NCBI GenBank assembly: GCA_024685005.1 | Contig: JAIKWF010000094.1 | Coordinates: 1 to 59,835 of the forward strand | Direction: 5' to 3' | Length of the DNA stretch: 59,835 bases | Source: Lachnospiraceae bacterium | GTDB taxonomy: Bacteria > Bacillota > Clostridia > Lachnospirales > Lachnospiraceae | Shown here: positions 8,786 to 17,812 of the stretch, one piece after another | How positions within the stretch are numbered: the first letter of the stretch is position 1 | How the letters are laid out: each line of letters opens with the position of its first letter | Position numbers and translations under genes: made by a program | The notes under the pieces: generated by a model | Seen by the model: the letters and a program-made list of their open reading frames with translations, nothing else | Database searches by the model: none | Told to the model about the DNA's origin: nothing

Positions 8786-10327
8786 TTACAGAACCTCTGC
8801 AGCGACTGTCACATCCTCTGTCAGTTCCTTTGAAATCCCTGTTACGTTGATGTTTTTATTCACCTTCGCATCATAGGTTTCAGCTCTCATCACGTCCTTG
8901 AGATCCACACCGGTGGTCTCTTTTACGGATTCGAAAAGCTTGGTCATCACAAGAGGTACATTATCGGCTACCTGATTCACACCGTTACCACCTTCGCCCC
9001 CACCAATGATGGTGATCTTATCGATCTGGGATAAAGGAGCGGCGATCTGACTTGCGATCTCAGGAAGAACATTGATGATCATTTCAGTCATGGCAACCTT
9101 ATTGTATTTCTGATATGCTTCTGCTTTCTTTTCCATGGCCTCTGCCTCTGCAAGGCCCTTTGCCCTGATGGCTTCCGCTTCGGCGATACCTTTTGCGGAT
9201 ACACCGGCAGCTTCTGCATCATATTTGGCTTTGATACCTGCTGCTTCCTGCTCGGCAGCGAATTTCTCAGCTTCGGCTTTGGCTTTTTTTGCCTCTGCCT
9301 GCTTTTCCTGCTCGAACTTTTCAGCTTCCGCATTTTTCTGACGTCTGATCAGATCAGCTTCCGCTACTCTTTCTGCAGCATATTTTTCAGCATCTGCTGT
9401 TTTTTCGATCTGCGCAGCCAGCTCCTGCTCCTTAACCTGCACCTCTTTCTGCTTCAGTTCTGCCTCGCGTTCTGCTTTGGCGATCTGTGCATTTACGGTT
9501 GCGGTCTGGATGCTTCTTTGCTGTTCCTGACTCTGGATCTCATAAGCTGCATCGGCTTCCGCACGTTTGATATCCGATTCTTTTTTCAGTTCCGCCTGCT
9601 TGATGGCAAGCTGGTTCTGACGCTGTGCGATCTGGGTGTCGGCTGCAACTCTGGCATCATTGGAAATCTGGTCCGCTTCTGCCTCGGCAACCTTGATGTC
9701 GCGTTCAGCCTGTGCTTTCGCAATGGCTGCGTCTTTCTTGATCTTAGCGGTGTTATCCATACCAAGATCGGCGATCAGTCCGTTCTCATCCGTAACGTTC
9801 TGGATGTTGCAGGAGATGATCTCGATACCCAGCTTAGCCATGTCCTTGGATGCTTTTTCCATCACCTGATCGGAAAAAGAATCTCTGTCGGTATTGATCT
9901 CTTTCAGAGAAAGAGTACCGATGATCTCACGCATGTTACCCTGAAGAGAATCCTGCAGGTCAGCAGTGATCTGGGTGGATGACTTGTTCAAAAAGTTTTT
10001 AGCTGCTAACTGAATTCCGCTGGATGTGGGTTGTATCCTCACCTTTGCAACCGCATCAACATTGACGTTAATAAAGTCATTTGTGGGAACCGATTGCTCG
10101 GTTTTGATATCCACGGACATCTGGCCCAGATACAGTCTGTCAAGTCTTTCAAAGAAGGGCAACTTCAATCCGGCACGACCCGTTAAGATCCTGGGCTCTT
10201 TTTTCAAACCGGAAATAATGTATGCTCTGTCGGGGGGAGACTTTACGTAACTCGTCAGCAAAACGACGATCAAAAAAACGACGATCAATACGATGATACC
10301 GATCTGAATCATTGTTGCGTTTAACAT
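8786..10327 (-). CDS. Flotillin-like SPFH membrane protein
   Basis: 513 residues. One N-terminal membrane helix (about residues 6-25) is followed by an SPFH/PHB domain (YIISGLKKEPRILTGRAGLKLPFFERLDRL) and a long Ala/Glu/Lys coiled coil from about 200 to 400. This is the layout of bacterial flotillin FloT/YuaG, which scaffolds ordered membrane microdomains. The C-terminal part contains a Gly-rich patch (IIGGGEGGNG). It is a single-gene unit, divergent from the HTH gene. No NfeD-type partner lies next to it, unlike many flotillin operons. Family assignment is firm; the cargo is unknown. Confidence 0.93.
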   Translation of the reverse strand: MLNATMIQIGIIVLIVVFLIVVLLTSYVKSPPDRAYIISGLKKEPRILTGRAGLKLPFFERLDRLYLGQMSVDIKTEQSVPTNDFINVNVDAVAKVRIQPTSSGIQLAAKNFLNKSSTQITADLQDSLQGNMREIIGTLSLKEINTDRDSFSDQVMEKASKDMAKLGIEIISCNIQNVTDENGLIADLGMDNTAKIKKDAAIAKAQAERDIKVAEAEADQISNDARVAADTQIAQRQNQLAIKQAELKKESDIKRAEADAAYEIQSQEQQRSIQTATVNAQIAKAEREAELKQKEVQVKEQELAAQIEKTADAEKYAAERVAEADLIRRQKNAEAEKFEQEKQAEAKKAKAEAEKFAAEQEAAGIKAKYDAEAAGVSAKGIAEAEAIRAKGLAEAEAMEKKAEAYQKYNKVAMTEMIINVLPEIASQIAAPLSQIDKITIIGGGEGGNGVNQVADNVPLVMTKLFESVKETTGVDLKDVMRAETYDAKVNKNINVTGISKELTEDVTVAAEVL

Positions 10328-10495
10328 TTTGGCTACCTGCCTTTCTTAAGGTGGCTTCCTTTTCGGGAGCCGGTTGTTTATTTGATGATCTGATGATATC
10401 AAACCCCGCTTTTCCCATCCATGACGATCTTCGAAAAAAGATTTTTGCTATTTTGTATTTTCCGCAAATTAGAAGGGTTTTTTTCTCCCTCACGC

Positions 10496-10524
10496 TTGCA
10501 GGCCGGCAGGAAGTGTACTATTAT
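10496..10524 (+). promoter_or_regulatory. Promoter of the HTH regulator gene
   Basis: TTGCAG (10496-10501), 17 bases, TATTAT (10519-10524). Transcription would start near 10531. A short inverted repeat (GCAGGCT / AGCCTGC) lies in the resulting leader just before the ribosome site. Confidence 0.6.
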
Positions 10525-10565
10525 GATAGAAGCAGGCTGCAAAAGCCTGCATTTAGGGAGACGTC

Positions 10566-11069
10566 ATGGGTAGAAAATCAGTGAAAGAGAATAAATCCGT
10601 CTATCAGATCACAAGAGAGGAACTGGGCCTTACCAGAGAGAAGGCCAGTGAGCTGATGGAGTATATTTCTCCGGAGCGCATTGAAAAGATCGAGAACGAA
10701 AAGGTGCGGATCTTGCCGGATGATATTCTGGCCATGGCAAAGTGTTACAAGGCCCCCCATTTATGCAATTACTATTGCTCCCATGATTGCAGCATCGGGC
10801 AAAAGTACGTGCAGCCCGTGGAGATGAAAACCCTGTCCCAGATCGCGGTGGAAACCTTAAACGGACTCCATCATCTGGAATCCGAAAAAAACAGGCTGCT
10901 GGAGATCGTGGAAGACGGAAAGATCAATGACTATGAGCGGGACGATTTTATCCGGATCAAAAACCGGCTGGACAAGCTGGCTCTTTCCATCAGTTCGCTG
11001 CAGCTTTGGCTGGATGAAAAGATCGCCGAGGGACAACTTCGGGAGGAAGATTTCAGTCAGGACAGATGA
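10566..11069 (+). CDS. XRE-type HTH regulator with a Cys cluster
   Basis: 167 residues. The N-terminal helix-turn-helix covers about residues 12-60 (ITREELGLTREKASELMEYI). A cysteine group C60-x6-C67-x3-C71-x3-C75 follows, inside APHLCNYYCSHDC, and the C-terminal half is helical. Four closely spaced Cys could hold a metal or Fe-S cluster; that is inference. The ATG follows AGGGAG by 5 bases. It is 53 bases upstream of pflA on the same strand, so it may control or be co-expressed with pflA. Confidence 0.8.
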   Translation: MGRKSVKENKSVYQITREELGLTREKASELMEYISPERIEKIENEKVRILPDDILAMAKCYKAPHLCNYYCSHDCSIGQKYVQPVEMKTLSQIAVETLNGLHHLESEKNRLLEIVEDGKINDYERDDFIRIKNRLDKLALSISSLQLWLDEKIAEGQLREEDFSQDR

Positions 11070-11079
11070 GTTTCAAAAA

Positions 11080-11095
11080 GTTAGCATAGGATAAC
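11080..11095 (+). repeat. Dispersed palindrome copy GTTAGC-ATAG-GATAAC
   Basis: In the 53-base gap between the HTH gene and pflA, preceded by AAAAA. Right half has one mismatch. It could be an operator for the HTH protein, but the copies elsewhere argue for a general element. Confidence 0.55.
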
Positions 11096-11122
11096 AATTT
11101 TACAGGAAGACGAGGAACAGAC

Positions 11123-11896
11123 ATGAACGGAAGAATTCACTCTCTTGAAAGCTTCGGTACCGTAGACGGACCGGGAACCAGATTTGTTGTATTTGTACAG
11201 GGCTGCCCCATGCGTTGTGCTTACTGCCACAATCCGGACACCTGGCCCATGAACGGCGGCACGGAAATGACACCGGAATACATCATTGAACAATACGAGC
11301 GCAACAAGCCCTTTTACCAGAACGGCGGTGGTCTGACCGTTACCGGCGGCGAGCCTCTGATGCAGCCGGATTTTATGATCGATCTGTTCACACTGGCCAA
11401 GGAAAAAGGGATCCATACCTGTATCGATACCTCCGGTATCGCTTATAAAAAGGACAATCCGGCCATCATTGAAAAGCTGGACCGGCTGATGCCCTTGACT
11501 GACCTTGTCATGCTGGATATCAAACATATCGATCCCGAAAAGCACAAGGATCTGACGCAGCAGCCCAATGACGGCATTCTGGCTTTTTGCTCTTATCTGC
11601 AGGAGAAAAATGTCGATATGTGGATCCGTCACGTAGTGGTTCCCGGAATTACAGACGATGACAAATACCTTTACGATCTCGGATATTTTATCGGCCAGTT
11701 CACCAATCTGAAAGCACTGGATGTTCTGCCCTATCACGATATGGCCAAGCCCAAATATGAAAAGCTGGGAATGGAGTACAAGCTGAAAGATACACCTCCC
11801 ATGGATAAGAAAAAAGTTGTGGATAAAAAGAAGGTGATCCTGAATGGTATCAGGGACAGAAGGAAAGCCATGCCGGACGTATTCCCCCCCAAATGA
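11123..11896 (+). CDS. pflA: Pyruvate formate-lyase activating enzyme
   Basis: Radical SAM enzyme (257 residues) that installs the glycyl radical on pyruvate formate-lyase under anaerobic conditions. The cluster motif CPMRCAYC (CxxxCxxC) lies near residue 30 after GTVDGPGTRFVVFVQG. The SAM-contact segment TVTGGEPLMQ and the typical C-terminal DVLPYHDMAKPKYEKL are present. There is no pflB beside it, although the pair is usually adjacent, so the lyase is encoded elsewhere or this enzyme serves another glycyl radical enzyme. A ferredoxin gene follows 106 bases downstream. Confidence 0.93.
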   Translation: MNGRIHSLESFGTVDGPGTRFVVFVQGCPMRCAYCHNPDTWPMNGGTEMTPEYIIEQYERNKPFYQNGGGLTVTGGEPLMQPDFMIDLFTLAKEKGIHTCIDTSGIAYKKDNPAIIEKLDRLMPLTDLVMLDIKHIDPEKHKDLTQQPNDGILAFCSYLQEKNVDMWIRHVVVPGITDDDKYLYDLGYFIGQFTNLKALDVLPYHDMAKPKYEKLGMEYKLKDTPPMDKKKVVDKKKVILNGIRDRRKAMPDVFPPK

Positions 11897-11909
11897 TAGC
11901 CGTCAGGAC

Positions 11910-11938
11910 TTGTAATTTGGACAAAATATGTATATACT
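11910..11938 (+). promoter_or_regulatory. Probable promoter of the ferredoxin gene
   Basis: TTGTAA (11910-11915), 17 bases, TATACT (11933-11938). An overlapping alternative is TTGGAC (11917-11922), 17 bases, TGTTAT. Either gives a leader of about 50-60 bases before the ferredoxin start. Confidence 0.5.
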
Positions 11939-12002
11939 GTGTTATATGCGGATGGTTTCATCCGATAGTCAGTTTTGAAAACAACATAGGAGGTAGACAA
12001 AA

Positions 12003-12173
12003 ATGGCAAGAGTAATCAGTGATGCTTGTGTAGCATGTGGCGCATGCGAGAGCACCTGCCCTGTAGGAGCTATCAGCATGGGAGACGGCAAATTCGAGAT
12101 TGATGCAGATAAGTGCATCGATTGCGGAGCCTGTGAAGGCGGATGCCCTGTCGGCGCTATTGCAGAAGGCTGA
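12003..12173 (+). CDS. Small 2[4Fe-4S] ferredoxin
   Basis: A 56-residue soluble clostridial-type ferredoxin, starting MARVISDACVACGAC and ending at a TGA at 12171. It has two full cluster motifs, CxxCxxCxxxCP, around residues 9-20 and 38-49, with the pseudo-two-fold symmetry of the family. It carries low-potential electrons for anaerobic enzymes such as pyruvate:ferredoxin oxidoreductase or hydrogenase. AGGAGG lies 7 bases before the ATG. It has its own likely promoter and a strong terminator, so it is monocistronic. Confidence 0.95.
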   Translation: MARVISDACVACGACESTCPVGAISMGDGKFEIDADKCIDCGACEGGCPVGAIAEG

Positions 12174-12188
12174 TAAAAGCAGAAAATC

Positions 12189-12235
12189 AAAAAAGACTGT
12201 TATAGAGCGAAATGCTTCTATAACAGTCTTTTTTC
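12189..12235 (+). terminator. Terminator behind the ferredoxin gene
   Basis: A perfect stem AAAAGACTGTTATAG / CTATAACAGTCTTTT with a short loop is followed by T residues. It begins 16 bases past the ferredoxin stop. Confidence 0.88.
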
Positions 12236-12303
12236 TATGTATCCGTTTTGTCTCTAAACAGCCGTTCGAATGCGTTTCAGCGGACTGTCACTTTGATTCA
12301 GTT

Positions 12304-12780
12304 TTATACGATTCCGGTCTGCTGATACTGGCTCCAGGCTTTTTGCATCTCGAATGCAAGGGTTACCATATAACCTGCCACCAAAAGTGGCCAGACACCC
12401 TCAATCCTGCGGAAAACGTAATATTTGTACAGGCAGTCTACTGCCGTATAAGCAAACAATAATGAGCATGCAATCCTGCTCTTGGTCAGCTGGATCGCCA
12501 GCGCAAGGCCTACCACCAGAATATAATCGATCCATTCATTGGAAAACAGATTCAAAAACTTCTGAACGCCCAGAAGATATGTGAACATATTGGTGATATG
12601 TCCGGGCAGAAAAACCGACATCAATACGATAAAGTAAAATGCGGCGCAACAAAAATGTAAATGCGTCAGCTGTTTTCTGTGTTGCTTTTGCGTGAAGAAT
12701 TCATGTCTGTTCATCAATTCTCCGTAATAGCCTCCGGACTGAGGCATATTCCGCGGTTGTGACCCTCTCATACTTCCCAT
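12304..12780 (-). CDS. Unidentified membrane protein
   Basis: 158 residues from the ATG at 12780, which has AGGGGG 4-5 bases upstream. A longer reading from a TTG at 12843 lacks such a site. After a polar N-terminus (MGSMRGSQPRNMPQSGGYYG) come about four hydrophobic segments (for example FCCAAFYFIVLMSVFL and WIDYILVVGLALAIQL). I recognise no family. It is a single gene between the ferredoxin terminator and dnaB. Confidence 0.7.
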   Translation of the reverse strand: MGSMRGSQPRNMPQSGGYYGELMNRHEFFTQKQHRKQLTHLHFCCAAFYFIVLMSVFLPGHITNMFTYLLGVQKFLNLFSNEWIDYILVVGLALAIQLTKSRIACSLLFAYTAVDCLYKYYVFRRIEGVWPLLVAGYMVTLAFEMQKAWSQYQQTGIV

Positions 12781-12905
12781 GTAACCCCCTAAGTCTCTTG
12801 AAAACCACAGTTTGACTACAACCTTTACACCGAAACTATTCAATTATCTAATTTTTTATCACAAATTTAAACAATTGTACCACAATATGTACAATCCCGC
12901 AAGAC

Positions 12906-14261
12906 CTAACCGACAGTCTTTTGACGGCTCAGATTGACAAATCTCGTATATTCGGGAAGCCATACAAGCTCCACCGTTCCCACGGGGCCGTTACGTTGTT
13001 TACCGATGATGATCTCGGCGATGCCCTTTTTCTCGCTGTTTTCCTTGTTATAATAATCGTCTCTGTATATGAACATGACCATATCCGCATCCTGCTCGAT
13101 GGCTCCTGATTCACGCAGATCCGAAAGCATGGGTCTTTTGTCGGGACGTCCCTCCACCGCACGGGACAGCTGGGACAGCGCAATGACCGGCACCTCCAGC
13201 TCTCTGGCAATAGCCTTTAAGGACCGGGAGATCTCAGAAATCTCCTGCTGGTGGGAATCGCTTTTTCCGCTGCCGCTCATCAGCTGCAGGTAGTCAATGA
13301 TCACCAGATTCAGATCATGTTCCATTTTGTATTTCCGGCACCGGCTCCGCAGTTCCGAAACCGTGATACCGGGAGTATCGTCTATGATCAGATGGGAGCC
13401 GCCGATCTTTCCGGCGCTGTTAATAAGCTCCGTCCAGTCTTCGTCCGTAAGATCACCGCTTCGGATCTTCTGGGCATCCACCTTGGAATCCATGGACAAA
13501 AGACGGTTTACAAGCTGCTCCTTTGACATCTCAAGAGAAAAGATGGCTACCGTGTTTTTTTCTTTCAGGCAGGCATGCTCTGCCACGTTCAAAACGAAGG
13601 CCGTTTTCCCCATGGAAGGTCTTGCCGCGATGATGATCAGATCGGATTTCTGCAGTCCTGCCGTCATATAATCAAGCTCATAAAAACCCGTGGGAATACC
13701 CGTAAGGCTGCCGTCCATTTTGCTGGCTTTCTCGATCTGATTGATGGCATTGGCCACCACTTTCCGGATGGGGACAAAATCGCCGGTATTGCGCTTTTGC
13801 ACCAGCTCAAAGATCCGTTTCTCCGCATCCTCAAGGAGGGTATCCGTATCGGTTTTCCCCTCGTAGCACTCGTTTGCGATATGCATATTGGTGTTGATCA
13901 GCTTCCGCAAAAGGGCCTTCTGGGCAATGATCTTGCAATACTGCTCCACATGGTATGCCGAATAAGCATCCCCGGACAGATCGCGCAAAAAAGAAAGCCC
14001 CGTTGCTTCCGGCGGCATTCCGATCTCACGCAGTCTGTTCTGCAGCATCACAATGTCGATCTCAGGATTGTCCTCCGCAAGATCGCAGATGGCCTGAAAG
14101 ATCATGCCGTTTTGTTTGCTGTAAAAATCGGAGTCCTGAAGCAGCTCCTGGGCTTTTAAAATGGCGTCATGATCCATCAGCATGGATGCGATGACTGCCT
14201 GCTCAGCCTCAATATGACGGGGCATTTCCCTTTTTATGATCAATTCGTTTTCGTCGGCCAT
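12906..14261 (-). CDS. dnaB: Replicative DNA helicase
   Basis: 451-residue hexameric helicase that unwinds the chromosome fork (called DnaC in Bacillus). The N-terminal DnaB domain (EAEQAVIASMLMDHDAI) covers about residues 15-120. The RecA-like motor has Walker A ARPSMGKTAF near residue 213, Walker B LVIIDYLQLM, and the DnaB motif SQLSRAVEGR. It follows rplI by 6 bases and gdpP is upstream of that, the conserved Firmicutes order gdpP-rplI-dnaB. Confidence 0.97.
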   Translation of the reverse strand: MADENELIIKREMPRHIEAEQAVIASMLMDHDAILKAQELLQDSDFYSKQNGMIFQAICDLAEDNPEIDIVMLQNRLREIGMPPEATGLSFLRDLSGDAYSAYHVEQYCKIIAQKALLRKLINTNMHIANECYEGKTDTDTLLEDAEKRIFELVQKRNTGDFVPIRKVVANAINQIEKASKMDGSLTGIPTGFYELDYMTAGLQKSDLIIIAARPSMGKTAFVLNVAEHACLKEKNTVAIFSLEMSKEQLVNRLLSMDSKVDAQKIRSGDLTDEDWTELINSAGKIGGSHLIIDDTPGITVSELRSRCRKYKMEHDLNLVIIDYLQLMSGSGKSDSHQQEISEISRSLKAIARELEVPVIALSQLSRAVEGRPDKRPMLSDLRESGAIEQDADMVMFIYRDDYYNKENSEKKGIAEIIIGKQRNGPVGTVELVWLPEYTRFVNLSRQKTVG

Positions 14262-14267
14262 GGTTTG

Positions 14268-14714
14268 TTACATCTCTCCTACATGAACCCGCAGCGTCGC
14301 TGTTACCTGAGGGTGGAGTTTTACTTTTACTTCATAGGTACCGAAGTTTTTCAGTGCATCGGGAAGGATCAGCTTTTTCTTATCGATCTCTTTTCCGAAC
14401 TGGTCCTGATATGCCTTGGCGATCTCCTTTGCGGAAATGCTTCCGAATGCCGCACCGCCGGCGCCTGCTTTCAGCTTTACTTCTACCAGCTGGTCTTCCA
14501 GCACTTTGGCAAATTCCTTTGCCGACTGGAGATTCTCCGCAGCTACTTTTTCCTCATGCTGCTTAGCCAGCTTTACGTCATTTACATTGGCGGCATTGGC
14601 GGGAGCTGCCAGTTTTTTCTTCAGCAGAAAATTTTTGGCATATCCTTCGCTTACTTCCACCACGTCGTTTTTCTTTCCCACGTTCTTCACGTCACTGAGT
14701 AATATTACTTTCAT
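14268..14714 (-). CDS. rplI: 50S ribosomal protein L9
   Basis: 148 residues from the second of two adjacent ATG codons (14714), which is better spaced from AAGGAG. The N-terminal signature MKVILLSDVKNVGKKNDVVEVSEGYAKNFL is typical of the rRNA-binding domain, a long connecting helix follows, and the C-terminal domain ends LHPQVTATLRVHVGEM. It lies between gdpP and dnaB in one transcription unit. Confidence 0.96.
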   Translation of the reverse strand: MKVILLSDVKNVGKKNDVVEVSEGYAKNFLLKKKLAAPANAANVNDVKLAKQHEEKVAAENLQSAKEFAKVLEDQLVEVKLKAGAGGAAFGSISAKEIAKAYQDQFGKEIDKKKLILPDALKNFGTYEVKVKLHPQVTATLRVHVGEM

Positions 14715-14749
14715 CATTCTCCTTCCGGGCCCTGTCCGGCCCAACCGAA

Positions 14750-16798
14750 TCAGATCTCTTTGTCTTCACACATCTGATCCAGGGTTTCTTTCAGTTTTTC
14801 AATGGCATCTTCCAAAGTGATGTCCTCAAGCTGAGCACCCGCCATATTCATGTGTCCGCCGCCTCCCAGTTTTTCCATAATGATCTGAACGTTTACTTCG
14901 TCAATGGAACGGGCGGAAATATAGATCATATTGTTATAGCTTGTCAAAACAAAGCTGGCCTTGATCCCCGTAATATCCAAAAGTTCGTTTGCCGCCTGGG
15001 CACCAATGACCGTAGGAGAACTGGTCTTGTCGGCCTGACAGACGGAAATGGCAAATTCCTTGCGGTAGATGCTGGCCTGTCCCACTGCCTCGGCGCGGGC
15101 TCTGTAATCGTCTGCATTTTCCCGGAACATCTTCCGCACTCTGGTAACATCGGCACCGTTTCTTCTAAGGAATGCAGCTGCTTCAAAGGTACGGACGCCT
15201 GCTTTGTTGATAAAGTTGCCGGTATCCACCACGATACCTGCATAGATACAATCTGCTTCCAAAGAACGGATCTTCACGCCGTCACCGATATACTGCAGGA
15301 TCTCCGCAACCATTTCGCAAGCGGAGGAAGCATAAGGCTCCACATAGGAGAGAGTTGCGTTTTCGATCACTTCTTCTCCCTGTCTGTGGTGATCCAGAAC
15401 CACCGTTGTCCGGCAGATCTTCAAAAGTTCCGGACACTGAGTGCGGCTGGGTTTGTTTACATCAACCACGATCAGCACCGTATTGTTATCGGCGATCTCC
15501 AATGCCTGAGAATTGCCGATCACCGTCACCTCATCCGGATCCAGACCGTCAAAAGCATCAACCCAGGGTCTGGTGGAAGCATTCACATTGTCGATGACGA
15601 TATAAACACTTCTTCCCAAAGATTTGGCCATCCGGAAGATTCCCACAGCAGCACCGAAGGAATCCACATCCGCATCCTGGTGACCCATGACCATAACCTT
15701 GTCTTTGGTGGATACGATCTCCTTGAGGGCCAGTGCCTTTACTCTGGCCTTCACACGGGTGTTTTTCTCAACGGAAAGGCTCTTGCCGCCGTAGTAGTTA
15801 ACTCCCTCCGGGGTCTTGATCACGGCCTGGTCACCGCCACGGCCCAGTGCCAGATCTATGGATGTTCTGGCAAATTCATAATTCTGTCCGTAGCTTAATC
15901 CGTCGGAGCCGATACCGATACTCAACGTTACCGACATATCGTTTCCGATATTTACGGTCTTTACGTCCTCCAATACGTCAAAGCGGTTTTCCTGGAGCTG
16001 CCGCAGGGACTGCTTGCGGAGGATCACAAAAAACTTATCCTTCTCTAACTTTTTCACAACCCCGTCATAAGAAGCAAAGTACTTGTTCAGCTTTCTCTCG
16101 ATCAGAGCCGTCAGCAAAGATCTGCGGACTTCTTCGATGCTTTCCAGGGCTTCTTCGTAATTGTCGATATACAAAAGTCCGATGCAAAGGGACTGGTTGT
16201 CATTTTCGCGCAGGGCCAGTTTCAAAGCCGTTTCATCGAACAGGTACAGGGCGATGAGACATCCTTCGTATTTCTCATCGGTCCGGAAGACTTCGCTGTT
16301 TTCCACCATCTGCGTTAAAGGAATGCGGCGCATTTTTGCCGTAAATTCCATCTCGTCCTTGGAAAAGCTTACTTCCGTCAGCTCATCCGCCTCCTTGGGA
16401 AACCGTTCCCTTGTAATGGCCGGGAACATATTCCTGACGTCCTTGCCAAAGCCCTTGGGCTTTCCGCAAAGATTGTCAAACTCTCTGTTGGTCCAGATGA
16501 TCTTGCCGTTCTCGTCAAGGAGCGCACTGGCTACTTCAAAATCCTTCAAAAGCTGTTTCTGGATCTGACCGTATTTGGTGGCAAAGCTGATCAGTTCGTT
16601 CATCAGCACCGATTTACTGAAGTTTACGATCACCAGGGTCAGGATCAGATACAGTACCACAAAACCGGACAGGACGAGTCCCGCTCTGACATTTATGGTA
16701 TAGATCCAGACATCCGCTATGGCAAGCAGCACACCCAAAAGCAGGTTTGCCTGCATAAACAGCTGAAGACGGCCGGTAAGCCGCAATCTTTGATTCAT
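14750..16798 (-). CDS. gdpP: Cyclic-di-AMP phosphodiesterase GdpP
   Basis: 682-residue membrane enzyme that hydrolyses c-di-AMP to pApA and so controls cell-wall and osmotic balance. Layout: two membrane helices (about residues 10-60), a PAS-like domain (ASALLDENGKIIWTNREF), a degenerate GGDEF domain (SIGIGSDGLSYGQNYEFA), and DHH/DHHA1 catalytic domains. The metal motifs are complete: MGHQDADVDSFGAA near 371, VLDHHRQGE near 469, and GGGGHMNMAGAQ near the end. It heads the gdpP-rplI-dnaB operon. Confidence 0.96.
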   Translation of the reverse strand: MNQRLRLTGRLQLFMQANLLLGVLLAIADVWIYTINVRAGLVLSGFVVLYLILTLVIVNFSKSVLMNELISFATKYGQIQKQLLKDFEVASALLDENGKIIWTNREFDNLCGKPKGFGKDVRNMFPAITRERFPKEADELTEVSFSKDEMEFTAKMRRIPLTQMVENSEVFRTDEKYEGCLIALYLFDETALKLALRENDNQSLCIGLLYIDNYEEALESIEEVRRSLLTALIERKLNKYFASYDGVVKKLEKDKFFVILRKQSLRQLQENRFDVLEDVKTVNIGNDMSVTLSIGIGSDGLSYGQNYEFARTSIDLALGRGGDQAVIKTPEGVNYYGGKSLSVEKNTRVKARVKALALKEIVSTKDKVMVMGHQDADVDSFGAAVGIFRMAKSLGRSVYIVIDNVNASTRPWVDAFDGLDPDEVTVIGNSQALEIADNNTVLIVVDVNKPSRTQCPELLKICRTTVVLDHHRQGEEVIENATLSYVEPYASSACEMVAEILQYIGDGVKIRSLEADCIYAGIVVDTGNFINKAGVRTFEAAAFLRRNGADVTRVRKMFRENADDYRARAEAVGQASIYRKEFAISVCQADKTSSPTVIGAQAANELLDITGIKASFVLTSYNNMIYISARSIDEVNVQIIMEKLGGGGHMNMAGAQLEDITLEDAIEKLKETLDQMCEDKEI

Positions 16799-16840
16799 CT
16801 CATTTCCTCACTTTGTGACTTCAGATGCAAAAACAGGTTC

Positions 16841-17737
16841 TTACAGACCAACGATCTCATCCAGCTTTTCAACCAGCTTTCCGATCTCGGGTTTCGTAAG
16901 CTGTGCATCAGCTCCCAGGGATTCTCCCTTTCTCCTCATTTCCTCATTGATGGTGGAGGAAAAGATCACCACGGGAGTTTCTTTGATCAAAGGATCGGTC
17001 TTGATCAGTTTGGTAAGTCTGTGACCGTCCATCTGAGGCATCTCAATATCGGTGATCACAAGCTGTGCTTTCTCTAATATGGTGCCGTTGTCCCGCCACT
17101 GACAGAGCAGATTCCAGGCCTTTTCTCCGTTTTCCACACAGGTCAGTCTCTCATATCCGGCTGTTTTCAGGGATTCAACGATGAGCTTGCGAAGCAGCTC
17201 GGAATCCTCAGCAAGAAGGATGGGAACATCTACCCTGTCTCTTCCTGCAAGATGGGCTACTTCTTCTACCTGCAAACCGGAAGCAGCGTTGATATCCGTT
17301 ACGATCTTCTCGAAATCCAGGATCACGATCAGCTTTTCATTCAGCTTAATGATACCCGTGGAGATTCCGCTGTCTGTACCGGAAAGGGTCAGATCCGGCG
17401 GAAGGACCTGGGTCCATCCCACTCTGTGGATCCCTTTTACAGCATCTACGTGAAATGCCATATCCAGTCCGTTAAAGGTGGTGATGATAAAAAAGCCCTT
17501 CTGATCCATGGGCCCCAGCTGCAGGCAGTTGCGAAGATCCACAGCTGTGATCATGGTATCACGGGGCATAAAAATACCCTCAATGCTGGGGTGGGAATTC
17601 GGCACGGGAGTTACATCCTGATATTGGATGATCTCCTTCACCTTTGCCACATTGATGCCATAGGAATTCTCATCTAATGTAAATTCCAGTACCTCCAGTT
17701 CGTTGGTTCCGCTTTCCAATAAGATGTTTGTGTCCAT
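16841..17737 (-). CDS. cheV: Chemotaxis coupling protein CheV
   Basis: 298 residues. A CheW-like domain (about 12-155; LEFTLDENSYGINVAKVKEII) is fused to a response-regulator receiver domain (about 172-298; ILLAEDSELLRKLIVESL). The phospho-acceptor Asp lies in LVITDIEMPQMDG, with the conserved Thr/Ser and Lys regions VVIFSST and LTKPEIG. It links chemoreceptors to CheA and helps adaptation. No other che or flagellar gene is nearby. The organism is presumably motile with its main che genes elsewhere. Confidence 0.94.
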   Translation of the reverse strand: MDTNILLESGTNELEVLEFTLDENSYGINVAKVKEIIQYQDVTPVPNSHPSIEGIFMPRDTMITAVDLRNCLQLGPMDQKGFFIITTFNGLDMAFHVDAVKGIHRVGWTQVLPPDLTLSGTDSGISTGIIKLNEKLIVILDFEKIVTDINAASGLQVEEVAHLAGRDRVDVPILLAEDSELLRKLIVESLKTAGYERLTCVENGEKAWNLLCQWRDNGTILEKAQLVITDIEMPQMDGHRLTKLIKTDPLIKETPVVIFSSTINEEMRRKGESLGADAQLTKPEIGKLVEKLDEIVGL

Positions 17738-17812
17738 GCTGCCCTCCCTTACCGATCGATCAAACCAGTGTATTTGTAGAATGCGTAAACGGGTTCATGG
17801 GAAATCGGTGTA

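Noticed and set aside
10001-10016. Palindrome-like GTTTTT-AGCT-GCTAAC in the flotillin gene
   Set aside because: Left half matches only 3 of 6 bases at 4-base spacing.
12781-12843. TTG start at 12843 for the membrane protein
   Set aside because: No ribosome site; the ATG at 12780 has AGGGGG at good spacing.
14852-15898. Open frame of 348 codons opposite gdpP
   Set aside because: Antisense shadow; gdpP motifs are complete on the other strand.
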